This document shows positions 36,214 through 44,410 of a stretch of DNA of 64,000 nucleotides, piece after piece. Source of the stretch: Niabella sp. (GTDB taxonomy: Bacteria; Bacteroidota; Bacteroidia; Chitinophagales; Chitinophagaceae); NCBI GenBank assembly GCA_027493055.1, contig JAPUDO010000020.1, positions 49,345 to 113,344 on the forward strand, in the 5' to 3' direction. The notes under the pieces are model-generated. The model did no database searches and had not been told where the DNA came from. It saw only the letters and a list, made by a program, of their open reading frames with translations. Within the stretch, counting starts at the first letter, position 1. Each line of letters starts with the position of its first letter. Both the position numbers and the translations under genes were made by a program.

Positions 36214-36603
36214 TTAAGATGGCATTTTTACAATACAATCAATTTCAACCTTAATACCTTTTCCTAATACAGATTGAACTGTTGTCCTTGCCGGCTTTAC
36301 TCCCGGGAAGTATTGTTCATATACTTTATTATACCTGTCAAAATCATCCCAGTTGCTTAAATGCGCTGTGCACTTTACTACATGATCCATAGTGGCACCG
36401 GCAGCTTCTACAATGGCCTTTATATTTTCCAACGTTCGATGTGTTTCTTCTTCTATTGTTCCCAGCACAAACTGAGAGGTTTTAAAGTCAACCGAGGCCT
36501 GTCCGCTAACAAATAAAAAACCGCCTGCCAAAACACCATCAGAAAAAATACCTGTTACAAAACCTGGGTCCCGGTTTGGATTATCGATTCTTGTTTTACT
36601 CAT
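36214..36603 (-). CDS. RidA-family protein (copy 2)
   Basis: This 129-residue cytosolic Rid-fold protein is nearly the twin of copy 1 (23727-24116). The block GFLFVSGQASVDF continuing through LGTIEEET, and the ending ARTTVQSVLGKGIKVEIDCI with its pocket Arg, are shared. Codons differ at many silent positions, so the duplication is not recent or the copies came separately. It lies between the ceramidase-like gene and susC. It may detoxify or process an imine/enamine made during catabolism of the PUL substrate. Confidence 0.9.
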   Translation of the reverse strand: MSKTRIDNPNRDPGFVTGIFSDGVLAGGFLFVSGQASVDFKTSQFVLGTIEEETHRTLENIKAIVEAAGATMDHVVKCTAHLSNWDDFDRYNKVYEQYFPGVKPARTTVQSVLGKGIKVEIDCIVKMPS

Positions 36604-36734
36604 AATTAATAGTTATTAAATGATATTTAATAATTCCCCTTCAATACATATAGTATATTCAAACAACTTCACTATCAGCCGTATAAAAAATTGAATATAT
36701 TGTCCGGAGTGTATCTCAGATATTCCATTAATAT

Positions 36735-38096
36735 CTAACTACGCCTTTCTTTATTAACCGAAAGGGGTATCATTTCATTTACCGCATGTACAACAAGGTC
36801 TTCTGCTTCTTCTGATAATGGAGACGGCTTGTTATACCAGTACATACTGGCATCTGCTTCGTATCCGCCTTCTTTTATTACCCGGCAAGAAGCGATATAG
36901 CAGGATACATCATTTGCATACGAATTGATCCAAAGGCGTGAGGCGTCCCATTCGTTTTTAAGCCGTACGGCATAGTCCACTACAACTTCACCACCTAAAT
37001 TGATCATTATCATTTTATCTCCGAAGCTCCAGGTTTGAATAGGGTATTTGAGATCTTCGGGAAGATTCTCCCCTCTTTGAATACGATCCAATGCCAACCG
37101 CGCATAATATCCTTTTATAGTAGTATCTTCTTTTGCTAATTCAATCAATTCAGGCACAGAGGGCACACTGGAAAAAGGTAACCTGATCCATTTCATATTA
37201 CATGCCGGCGGCTCAGTTAAGGGTTGAAGATGGGCTGATTTTAGCAGATGATCCACATTATCAGCAATCTCTCTACCATAAGCCTGCATGTGTTCCATTT
37301 TATCTCTTAGTCTGGGATGCAGATCTCCCGCACAGCCGATAGCAATCAGCGCCATAGCCCCGTGATACCTGGCTTCAATTATTTTTTGCGCTTCACCCAT
37401 CCAGTCACTATGTATTTCATTTACATCCGGCCCAAGGCTGATCCCATGGCAAGCATAATTTACCAAAACAGCTCTAATTGCGCCTTCCGGACTTGTAATA
37501 CGTAAAACAGGTAACGCATGATCAACCGGACCTCCTTCAGCTCTACGGTTTTCAGAAAATGAAGCTTCTCCCTGCCCCCAGTCTACGAATGCAGGCCTTC
37601 TATCCCGCAATGCCGCCAATGCTACCTCTTCAAGCTTTTCACTCAACATTTCGTTGAACGCTGCAATATGTATCAGTTGGTCAAGCTCTAAAAGAGAATC
37701 ACTGAAACTATATTTTAAAGGATACTCACCCCTGCATTGCAGGTGGTTTATAAGACAGCCGATCTCAGGCCCACCATGTGTATGAGTGGCACAAATAGCA
37801 ACTTGCGCCTGGCTCATTCCCATCCTTTTTGAAAGCTGCTCTATTAACCGGCTTGTTACACGCCATTGGATCCCCAACAGCTCAACAGTAATAAAAATAG
37901 AAGGCCGTTGCGCATCACTTCCAAAAGCTATAGCCTTAGCATATAATTTTTGTAATACCTTGTCTGACTCTGTTTTACTGCGGGCACCAAACCCCGAAAG
38001 TCGTATAGGAGTGCGTGGCGTAATATCTGCTTCTGCAAGGCCAACTTCTATACTTCCGTTCAGATCTTTATGTATCGGTTGTGAATATGAACTCAT
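36735..38096 (-). CDS. Neutral ceramidase N-terminal-domain-like protein with altered nucleophile motif
   Basis: I start this 453-residue protein at ATG 38096 (MSSYSQPIHKDLNGSIEVGL), 134 bp below the shared regulatory element; an earlier start adds 30 untypical residues and lies nearer the promoter. The family is seen in VGLAEADITPRTPIRLSGFG, ICATHTHGGPEIG (Zn-binding His) and YACHGISLG. True ceramidases have GDVSPN with the nucleophilic Ser; here it reads GDLHPR. It also has no signal peptide. So it is probably not a ceramidase but a cytosolic hydrolase of another kind. It is the first gene of the PUL unit. Confidence 0.8.
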   Translation of the reverse strand: MSSYSQPIHKDLNGSIEVGLAEADITPRTPIRLSGFGARSKTESDKVLQKLYAKAIAFGSDAQRPSIFITVELLGIQWRVTSRLIEQLSKRMGMSQAQVAICATHTHGGPEIGCLINHLQCRGEYPLKYSFSDSLLELDQLIHIAAFNEMLSEKLEEVALAALRDRRPAFVDWGQGEASFSENRRAEGGPVDHALPVLRITSPEGAIRAVLVNYACHGISLGPDVNEIHSDWMGEAQKIIEARYHGAMALIAIGCAGDLHPRLRDKMEHMQAYGREIADNVDHLLKSAHLQPLTEPPACNMKWIRLPFSSVPSVPELIELAKEDTTIKGYYARLALDRIQRGENLPEDLKYPIQTWSFGDKMIMINLGGEVVVDYAVRLKNEWDASRLWINSYANDVSCYIASCRVIKEGGYEADASMYWYNKPSPLSEEAEDLVVHAVNEMIPLSVNKERRS

Positions 38097-38203
38097 GATA
38101 AGTAAATTAAATTTTAGAATAAATTCAATATCGCAATATTCCGGCAAGCGTTTACTGAAAACATAATTCCAACCTGTACTGAACAAAACATCAAATCACT
38201 TAT

Positions 38204-38271
38204 CAAATTTATTAAGCAATATTTTAGACTTTTTACCCTATATAGATAAATATCTATCTTATTTTGTCTTT
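38204..38271 (-). promoter_or_regulatory. Regulatory element A plus -7 box of the PUL operon
   Basis: The 42-bp core at 38230-38271 matches a core at 46392-46433 in 35 of 42 positions (plus-strand blocks TTTTTACCCTAT, ATAAATA and TATTTTGTCTTT in equal spacing). Both lie upstream of minus-strand operons. On the minus strand an exact -7 box, TAAATTTG (38211-38204), follows 18 nt below the core, so the core would lie at and just upstream of the -33 position, as expected for an activator site. No TTTG -33 box is present. A 7+2+7 palindrome (38242-38257) exists only in this copy. AraC control is inferred. Confidence 0.65.
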
Positions 38272-38451
38272 CTTTTCTATGTGCTCAACTAAGCAGAAAA
38301 ACTATTACAAAAACAATATAGCCAGGAGACTAAAAGAGGAGAAGCCCCAACACTATCAATACAAGGGATGGTATATACGAATAAAAACAGGTCTTGGCTG
38401 GCAGACGCTATAAATCTGCATTACAAATTTTAAAAACAGGAAAGCTCTATT
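38272..38451. other. Spacer between araC-type gene and PUL promoter, with a possible 44-codon ORF
   Basis: A plus-strand frame from ATG 38279 to TAA 38411-38413 encodes 44 residues (starts MCSTKQKNYYKNNIARRLKE, ends KTGLGWQTL). It begins 8 bp after the regulatory core. I know no homologue and see no clear ribosome site. I do not call it a gene, but record it because nothing else lies between the AraC gene and the promoter. No terminator for the AraC gene is obvious. Confidence 0.25.
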
Positions 38452-39330
38452 TCAAGCGAGCTCCTGTGAAAATGCTTTGAAATAATTTAACCGATATTGT
38501 CTCGGCTGGCAATTTTTGAATTTTTTAAATTGCCTGTAGAAGAAAGGAATACTTTCAAAACCAGAATCGTAGCAAATTTCGCTTATAGGCTTATCCGTTT
38601 CTATAAGCAGTTTACATGATTTGCTGATTTTATATTCATTCAAAAACTCGAAAAAAGTCTTCTTCATTGTCTTGCTGAAAAATCTTGAAAAATATTCAGG
38701 GCTCATGTATAGCTGTTCTGCAACATCTGCAAGAGATATCTTCTCCTGATAATGATCATCAATATATTTATACACTATATTGATACGATCGCTGTTACAG
38801 CGGTCAAGATCGCAGGAAAACTTTTGCTCGCATAGTAAACGAAACCTGGAAGTTTCGCTCAATTCCTGTAATATCTGCATTAATAAGATGAACTTTTGTA
38901 AGGGAGGAAGCATCGGCAATTCAAGGCATCTCTCTTTTAATCGTGATGCTACTACCTGATCAAACTTAACCCCTTTCTCTGATAGTTCAAGAAGGTTTCT
39001 TATAGCTTTAAACTCGCAGCTCCGAAGCCATGTTTTGTTGAAGAACTCTTCTTTCAAATATATCACTATTGCATTGGGAGATTGTTTATGATAACCCGAT
39101 TCATTGATCCAGCAATGTGGCAAATTTGAACCTAACAGTACAAGATCATCATTAAAGAAATTTTCAACACTATTTCCTACGTATCTAAGCCCCTGGCCTT
39201 TGGGGATATAAGTTAATTCATATTCATAGTGATAATGCCAGGGGTAATCAAATTCTTTTTTACCTTTTTGCAAAACCACATTGAATAAATCAGATTCATC
39301 AGGCGGGATCGGCTTATAATTCGGTTTCAT
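38452..39330 (-). CDS. AraC-family transcriptional regulator
   Basis: This 292-residue protein has an N-terminal cupin-like sugar-sensing domain (DYPWHYHYEYELTYIPKGQG, FFNDDLVLLGSNLPHCW). A C-terminal pair of helix-turn-helix motifs follows (ISLADVAEQLYMSPEYFSRF and ISEICYDSGFESIPFFYRQF, ending CQPRQYR). It is the last gene of the catabolic operon, 43 bp below the SSS symporter gene. Its position between the two units that share a 42-bp upstream element makes it the likely activator of both; its own expression would then be self-amplifying. Confidence 0.92.
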   Translation of the reverse strand: MKPNYKPIPPDESDLFNVVLQKGKKEFDYPWHYHYEYELTYIPKGQGLRYVGNSVENFFNDDLVLLGSNLPHCWINESGYHKQSPNAIVIYLKEEFFNKTWLRSCEFKAIRNLLELSEKGVKFDQVVASRLKERCLELPMLPPLQKFILLMQILQELSETSRFRLLCEQKFSCDLDRCNSDRINIVYKYIDDHYQEKISLADVAEQLYMSPEYFSRFFSKTMKKTFFEFLNEYKISKSCKLLIETDKPISEICYDSGFESIPFFYRQFKKFKNCQPRQYRLNYFKAFSQELA

Positions 39331-39373
39331 AAACTAAAAATACATTTTTTCTGTTTTTTTGTTCTAAAGTCAC

Positions 39374-40975
39374 CTACCAGTAACGCCAGTAAATATAACA
39401 CCAGGCCACGGCATATAACACCGCCCAGAACTTAACCTGTTTCCACCACGGTCGTTTTACGCCATCATCAAGCATAACAAGCCATGAAGGTTTCCAGATA
39501 AACGATTTTACCTGATCAGTAGTAGGCGGAGTAGAATATAAAGAAACAACCATAACGAGCAACATCGTCAATACCTGTGAAATACCGCCGGCATACAACC
39601 AGTGAAGCCTGATCTCCAACAGGTTTAAAACCCAGGCAAGCACTAACTGAATGACAACACCGCCCAAAAGCCCTGCCACAGCGCCTGCATAACTCGTTCT
39701 TTTCCAAATAACACCCAGTATTATCACCGAAATAAAAGGAGTTGCTATATACGTAACGCCCATCTGGAAATACTTGAAAAGCCCCACCGTTCCTACCAAT
39801 GGCGCCACCCAGGAGGCAATTAACAGCGCTGCTGCTCCTGAGATCTGTCCCGAAATGATCATTTCCTTATCACCGGCATTTTTCCGTAGGAAACTGCGGT
39901 AAATATCCAGTGAAAAAATGGTGGATATGGAATTGGAAAGCGCGCTTACAGAAGACATAATCGCCGCAAAAAAGCCAGCCAGTACAATACCCTTGACCCC
40001 GGAAGGCGCAAATGTTTGCAATGCAAGCGGAAAAGCTTTATCGTAATTGTCAGGTAATAAGCTGGCCCCCTGGTGCATCACATCCAACCAATGATACATT
40101 ACCAACCCCATCAAACAGGTAACAATCGGCAGTATGATACCAATAAAACCAGCAAAAATGATTCCCATCATGCCGTGCCATGTATTTTTGGCAGACAGAA
40201 TACGCTGTATCATTACCTGGTTAGATGATTGGTAAAATAAGAACACACCAAAAGAGGCTACAATAAGCCCTAAAAAAGGAGCTTCAGGATCGGAAGGCGG
40301 GTGATATAAGTGGAAGCGATCAGGAGCTGCTTCTACCATGGCATTCCAACCACCGGGAATATGATCCAGAGCCAGCCAGAAAAAGAGAACTCCCCCGATC
40401 ATAAAGAGTACACATTGTATGGCATCTGTCCACATCACTGAATTCAACCCGCCAAGCAAGGTATAACTTCCCGTAGCCACCACAATACCGGCCATTACAT
40501 AATACTGGTTCCATCCGGTTAGTTCACTCACAGTAATACTGCCCCCGTAAAGAACGGGAGGAAGAAAGACAAATACATAACCGATGATCATGACCACGCT
40601 ATATATACTGGCACAGGCAGGTCCGAAACGGCGCTTCAAAAATTCGGGTACCGTCATGATCTTATTGCGTAAATACATCGGGATGAAAAAGATCATTGTC
40701 AGCAAATACGTAGGCAAGGCCCACCAGGTCCAGTTGGCAATACCCATCCCATCTTTATAAGTTGCGCCCATTGTTCCCACTATTTGCTCGCTTGAAACTG
40801 TGGTGGCAACAAAAGCAGCCCCAACCAGGTACCAGGGCATCTTGCCCGAGGCCAAAAAGTACCCCTTTACAGTCCGGTCAGTCCGCCTGGCCGCTATGAG
40901 CCCGATCACAACGACAACCAGGGTAATCCCTCCAATGATAATAAGATCAAGCACGGAAAGGCTAAAACTATTCAT
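39374..40975 (-). CDS. SSS-family sodium:solute symporter
   Basis: This 533-residue inner-membrane protein has about 14 hydrophobic segments and the SSS pattern. This includes VKGYFLASGKMPWYLVGAAF, VATTVSSEQIVGTMGATYKD, GGLNSVMWTDAIQCVLFMIG and AAIMSSVSALSNSISTIFSLD. It resembles the sugar-transporting SglT branch in layout. Placed between a deacetylase and the AraC gene in a sugar-acid catabolic operon, it probably imports the released monosaccharide or sugar acid with Na+. Confidence 0.93.
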   Translation of the reverse strand: MNSFSLSVLDLIIIGGITLVVVVIGLIAARRTDRTVKGYFLASGKMPWYLVGAAFVATTVSSEQIVGTMGATYKDGMGIANWTWWALPTYLLTMIFFIPMYLRNKIMTVPEFLKRRFGPACASIYSVVMIIGYVFVFLPPVLYGGSITVSELTGWNQYYVMAGIVVATGSYTLLGGLNSVMWTDAIQCVLFMIGGVLFFWLALDHIPGGWNAMVEAAPDRFHLYHPPSDPEAPFLGLIVASFGVFLFYQSSNQVMIQRILSAKNTWHGMMGIIFAGFIGIILPIVTCLMGLVMYHWLDVMHQGASLLPDNYDKAFPLALQTFAPSGVKGIVLAGFFAAIMSSVSALSNSISTIFSLDIYRSFLRKNAGDKEMIISGQISGAAALLIASWVAPLVGTVGLFKYFQMGVTYIATPFISVIILGVIWKRTSYAGAVAGLLGGVVIQLVLAWVLNLLEIRLHWLYAGGISQVLTMLLVMVVSLYSTPPTTDQVKSFIWKPSWLVMLDDGVKRPWWKQVKFWAVLYAVAWCYIYWRYW

Positions 40976-40997
40976 TAAATTAAATTATAAGTTGCTA

Positions 40998-41705
40998 TTA
41001 AGGTAATACCCGACGTGTGAGCCCGCGCTGGGAAGCATCCAGTCTTGTGAAAGCCTCAGCATACCGACAACCCGCTGCAAGGCCCCTGAATCCGGCCTGC
41101 ATCTGAATCATCCAATTCATATCAATACTTGCCAGATCTTCCATAGCAACAAACTGACTTTCATGACATGCCAGCATGGCTTTTTTAGTGTCAAAGACAT
41201 TTGTTATATCTACATATTCGGTAGGTTGAAAACCAATCCCTCCGATGTTGTCCATGTAATACAGCTGTGCACCTGCAAACCGACAAGCAGGCAAAGACTG
41301 ACCTGGCATGTGCGGCAACCCTTTTTGGAAATAGGAATCAAACACGAGCTGACTTACATAACGATGATCGGGGTGATAATCATTTGGTGAATGCGTAAAA
41401 ATAACATCCGGATCTGCTTTTCTCAGCACATCGATCATAAGGTGTCGTTGCGCCCTGTCCGGAAATACCAGTTCGTCCGTAACACCCACCCAGATCAGAT
41501 CCGCCCCAATAATATTTGCCGCCGCCTGCGCTTCCTTTTCCCGGGTAGCGCTCAGTATATCAGGTTTTACCACGGCATCACCGATACTGCCATCCGTAAA
41601 AATAGCAATGCTTACCCTATGTCCTTCCTGCGCATAACGGGTAAGCGTTCCGGCACAAAGCAATTCGGTATCATCAGGATGCGCAGCAACACAAAGAATA
41701 TTCAT
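40998..41705 (-). CDS. PIG-L family deacetylase
   Basis: This 235-residue LmbE/PIG-L protein has AAHPDDTEL near the N-terminus (the AHPDD zinc and catalytic motif) and the third zinc ligand in SPNDYHPDHRYV. Family members remove N-acetyl groups from GlcNAc-like sugars or conjugates in the cytosol. There is no signal peptide. In this operon it may deacylate an amino- or acyl-sugar before oxidation. The gene is tightly packed (26 bp after the RraA gene, 22 bp before the symporter gene). Confidence 0.92.
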   Translation of the reverse strand: MNILCVAAHPDDTELLCAGTLTRYAQEGHRVSIAIFTDGSIGDAVVKPDILSATREKEAQAAANIIGADLIWVGVTDELVFPDRAQRHLMIDVLRKADPDVIFTHSPNDYHPDHRYVSQLVFDSYFQKGLPHMPGQSLPACRFAGAQLYYMDNIGGIGFQPTEYVDITNVFDTKKAMLACHESQFVAMEDLASIDMNWMIQMQAGFRGLAAGCRYAEAFTRLDASQRGLTRRVLP

Positions 41706-41731
41706 AATTTTTTTATTTTTAATAATATCTT

Positions 41732-42415
41732 TTATAGTACCCCGTACCGGTTGTAAACAGTTCTTAAAGAATCCCCGTTCAGCAGGTCGGTTCGTGATTG
41801 GTTTTCCTTACATACTTTTTCATAAGCCAGTTCCAGCACCTGGTCTTCAACAGAACGGGGTACTATTACCACCCCATCAAAATCGGCAAAAACAAGCTCT
41901 CCCGGATGCACCAGCACCTCCCCGCATTTCACCGGCACATCATAAGCCATCACCCGGCCTCTTCCCAGGCTGTCAACCGGGCGAATCCCTTTATAAAATA
42001 ACGGATAGCCCAGTTCGATGATCTTTGTACAATCTCTTATCATGCTATCGCAAATCGTACCAACCGAACCATTCCTTTGGGCAATGGTACTCATCAGCTC
42101 ACCCCAAGGTGCGTTCGTACAGGCATGATCCGTAGAATGGATCACCACATCATTGGGTTTCAAAGAGTCTACGGCCTCTATTTCCAGGTCATACGCATCA
42201 TCTTCAACATAGTCGGTTTCCATCCAGCGAAATGTTCGGGCTCTGCCGACAATTACACAGTTATTGGGATCAAGGGGCCTTAAACGCTGATGCATAGCGC
42301 AGTTCCTGTGCCCTAATGTGTCCAGCACATCGCAGACGATAGGAACATATAGTTTTTCCCGGATCCATCTGAATTTTTCAGTGTCGTTAATAAAAAGAAT
42401 CGTTTTAGAGTTCAT
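41732..42415 (-). CDS. RraA-family protein (HMG/CHA-type aldolase-like)
   Basis: This 227-residue RraA-fold protein keeps the aldolase signature WGELMSTIAQRNGSVGTICD followed by SMIRD, whose Arg-Asp pair binds substrate and divalent metal in 4-hydroxy-4-methyl-2-oxoglutarate aldolases. True RNase E regulators lack such a context. It follows the lactone/acid/dehydratase genes. I infer that it splits a 2-keto-3-deoxy sugar acid into pyruvate and an aldehyde, which is unusual for this family in sugar pathways. Confidence 0.88.
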   Translation of the reverse strand: MNSKTILFINDTEKFRWIREKLYVPIVCDVLDTLGHRNCAMHQRLRPLDPNNCVIVGRARTFRWMETDYVEDDAYDLEIEAVDSLKPNDVVIHSTDHACTNAPWGELMSTIAQRNGSVGTICDSMIRDCTKIIELGYPLFYKGIRPVDSLGRGRVMAYDVPVKCGEVLVHPGELVFADFDGVVIVPRSVEDQVLELAYEKVCKENQSRTDLLNGDSLRTVYNRYGVL

Positions 42416-42464
42416 GGTTGTATATTTAAGAACTGTTACTTAAGGTTATAATCACGTTTTTGAA

Positions 42465-43229
42465 TCAGCATTCCTTCCAGGCAAAAGGTTGCATCCGGCG
42501 AGGCAGTATACATCGGTCAGCTATCCCGTATTGCGAGCAAAACCATTTAAAAGTTTCGGGATTTTCCGCATTTAGCTCCATCAAATCATAATGGTTGGGC
42601 AGTACATACCGGGGCTGTAATACCTGTGCAAACAGCGCGGCCTGCTCCGGCCCAGGGTTGCCCCATTTTCCGTTAATGGGAACCAGCATCACTTCCGGAT
42701 TTGCAGGCGCCGCCTTCAGGACGAGCGGATGAAATTCGGTATCGCTGGTGTGATAGACGCTTCTTCCGTTGGCAAATTGTATAAAATACCCCGTTGTATC
42801 CAGCACATCAGCGCCTGTTGGCAAGGCAAAGGCACCGGTAATCTCCACAAAACCAAACTGTCTGCTTTCCCCCGCATGCAGGATAACAACCCGCTCCTCC
42901 GGGATGCCCAGGGCGACCAGCTTTTTGGCAGCCTGCCGCGGCGCCACAAACCAGGTTTTTTCCTTATCCTTGTAAAGCGAAATGGTAGCAGGATCAAGAT
43001 GGTCTAAATGATCGTGCGTAACAACAAAGATATCCGCGCTGAGTACTGCAGGATCAACAGGCACTGGATAGCGACGCGAAAGCTCGGGCGCATCTTTAGC
43101 AGCAGCATCGGAAAGATAAGGATCAATTACTATGGTAATATCTGCCGCCCGCACTATATAGCCTGCCTGACCCAGCCACCATAAGGCAGCTTCTGACGCT
43201 TCCAATTTATAGTCAAGAACCTGTTTCAT
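42465..43229 (-). CDS. UlaG-like MBL-fold metallo-hydrolase
   Basis: This 254-residue protein has WWLGQAGYIVRAADITIVID and the metal motif VVTHDHLDHLDP (HxHxDH). Further metal and active-site residues are in YHTSDTEFHP and LPNHYDLMELNAENPETF. This matches the UlaG branch, known for L-ascorbate-6-phosphate lactonase, so a sugar-lactone or phosphoester hydrolase is plausible. It lies 10 bp after the dehydratase gene. With the amidohydrolase in the same operon there are two possible lactonases. Confidence 0.88.
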   Translation of the reverse strand: MKQVLDYKLEASEAALWWLGQAGYIVRAADITIVIDPYLSDAAAKDAPELSRRYPVPVDPAVLSADIFVVTHDHLDHLDPATISLYKDKEKTWFVAPRQAAKKLVALGIPEERVVILHAGESRQFGFVEITGAFALPTGADVLDTTGYFIQFANGRSVYHTSDTEFHPLVLKAAPANPEVMLVPINGKWGNPGPEQAALFAQVLQPRYVLPNHYDLMELNAENPETFKWFCSQYGIADRCILPRRMQPFAWKEC

Positions 43230-43239
43230 TTTAAAATAA

Positions 43240-44391
43240 TTAAAGATTCACACAGAACTTTTTCACGGCTTTCTCATTGATCTCAATACCCAACCCCGGT
43301 CCCTGGGGCACCGGGATATAACCATCGGCATCCATCTGAACCGGATTCCTTATAACCTCTCTCAGCATTGGGCTATCACAAACATTGTATTCAAGAAAAA
43401 GCGACCTGGGCAACACAGCATTTACATGAAGGCTGGCAGCCGTATTGAGATCCGTTAGCCAGGCATGCGGACATACATCCACACCTGCATATTCGGCCTC
43501 CCACATAATTTTGCGCGCCTCGGTAAAACCACCGCAACGGGTAAGATCCGGCTGGGCTACATCAATACCGCCGCTCTGGATCAGTTGCCGGAAACCCCAA
43601 CCGGTTGCTTCCTGCTCGCCTGCGGCCAGTCTTGTTTTTACGCCTGCCGCTTTAACCCGGGCATACCCCTCATAGTTCTCGGGGGGCATAAAATCCTCCA
43701 GCCAGTAAATATTATAGGGTTCCAGCGCCCTGCATAATTCAATCATATCATAAGGGCTGCGCGGTGCCATCCAGCCGGGGTCCACCATTAATTCCTTATC
43801 AGGTCCCAATGCCTCACGGGCGGCTGCCACTAATTCAATATCGCGTTTAAAATCCTGTCCGAATACGCCCCAGCCAAATTTCACCGCAGTGAATCCACGC
43901 TCCAGGTAAAAAGCGCAGGCGTCCTTTATAGCTTCCGGTGTAGACCGGAAAAGTGTGGAAGCATACGCGCGAATCCGCTCCCGCCTTCCGCCGCCAAGAA
44001 TTTTGTGAACCGGACGGCCAATTGCTTTACCCATAATATCATGACAGGCAATATCAAAACCCGACAACATCTGCATGGCTACTCCCCTTCTTCCGTAATA
44101 AATAGAGCCCCGGTACACTTTATCCCATAGCCGTTCCACATCGAAAGGATCTTCCCCGATAACCAGTGTCCGCAATCCTTCAAAGACCCCCGAACCGCTA
44201 TCAGGTGCATTAACAGCAGCTACAGCAACATGAGAAGAAGTTTCTATATCCGACCATCCTGTAATGCCTTCATCGGTGCTAACCTTTAATAAAAGACAAT
44301 GCTTCACCCCTCTTGCCTCCTCACTGCCTTCCGGGGCTGTATTTTCATAGGGTGATTCGAGAATAAAAGCCTCAACATCTGTAATCTTCAT
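43240..44391 (-). CDS. Mandelate racemase-subgroup enolase-superfamily dehydratase
   Basis: This 383-residue protein has metal ligands in LMVDPGW (Asp204), YWLEDF (Glu232) and LAAGEQ (Glu259). The Asp282-His309 dyad (QPDLTRCGG, VCPHAWL) is typical of the mandelate racemase subgroup. The usual KxK is KFG here (Lys171 only), as in several acid-sugar dehydratases. It should dehydrate an aldonate to a 2-keto-3-deoxy acid. It is not a glycolytic enolase. Neighbours are a Zn dehydrogenase (19 bp upstream) and an MBL hydrolase (10 bp downstream). The exact sugar is not deducible. Confidence 0.88.
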   Translation of the reverse strand: MKITDVEAFILESPYENTAPEGSEEARGVKHCLLLKVSTDEGITGWSDIETSSHVAVAAVNAPDSGSGVFEGLRTLVIGEDPFDVERLWDKVYRGSIYYGRRGVAMQMLSGFDIACHDIMGKAIGRPVHKILGGGRRERIRAYASTLFRSTPEAIKDACAFYLERGFTAVKFGWGVFGQDFKRDIELVAAAREALGPDKELMVDPGWMAPRSPYDMIELCRALEPYNIYWLEDFMPPENYEGYARVKAAGVKTRLAAGEQEATGWGFRQLIQSGGIDVAQPDLTRCGGFTEARKIMWEAEYAGVDVCPHAWLTDLNTAASLHVNAVLPRSLFLEYNVCDSPMLREVIRNPVQMDADGYIPVPQGPGLGIEINEKAVKKFCVNL

Positions 44392-44410
44392 ACGAAATAT
44401 TCATTTAGGT

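Noticed and set aside
23727-36603. RidA duplication as flanks of a composite transposon
   Set aside because: No transposase, no terminal inverted repeats and the copies differ at many silent sites.
43240-44391. Second glycolytic enolase
   Set aside because: It has the mandelate racemase-type Asp-His dyad and length, not the enolase signatures; the real eno is at 12874-14163.
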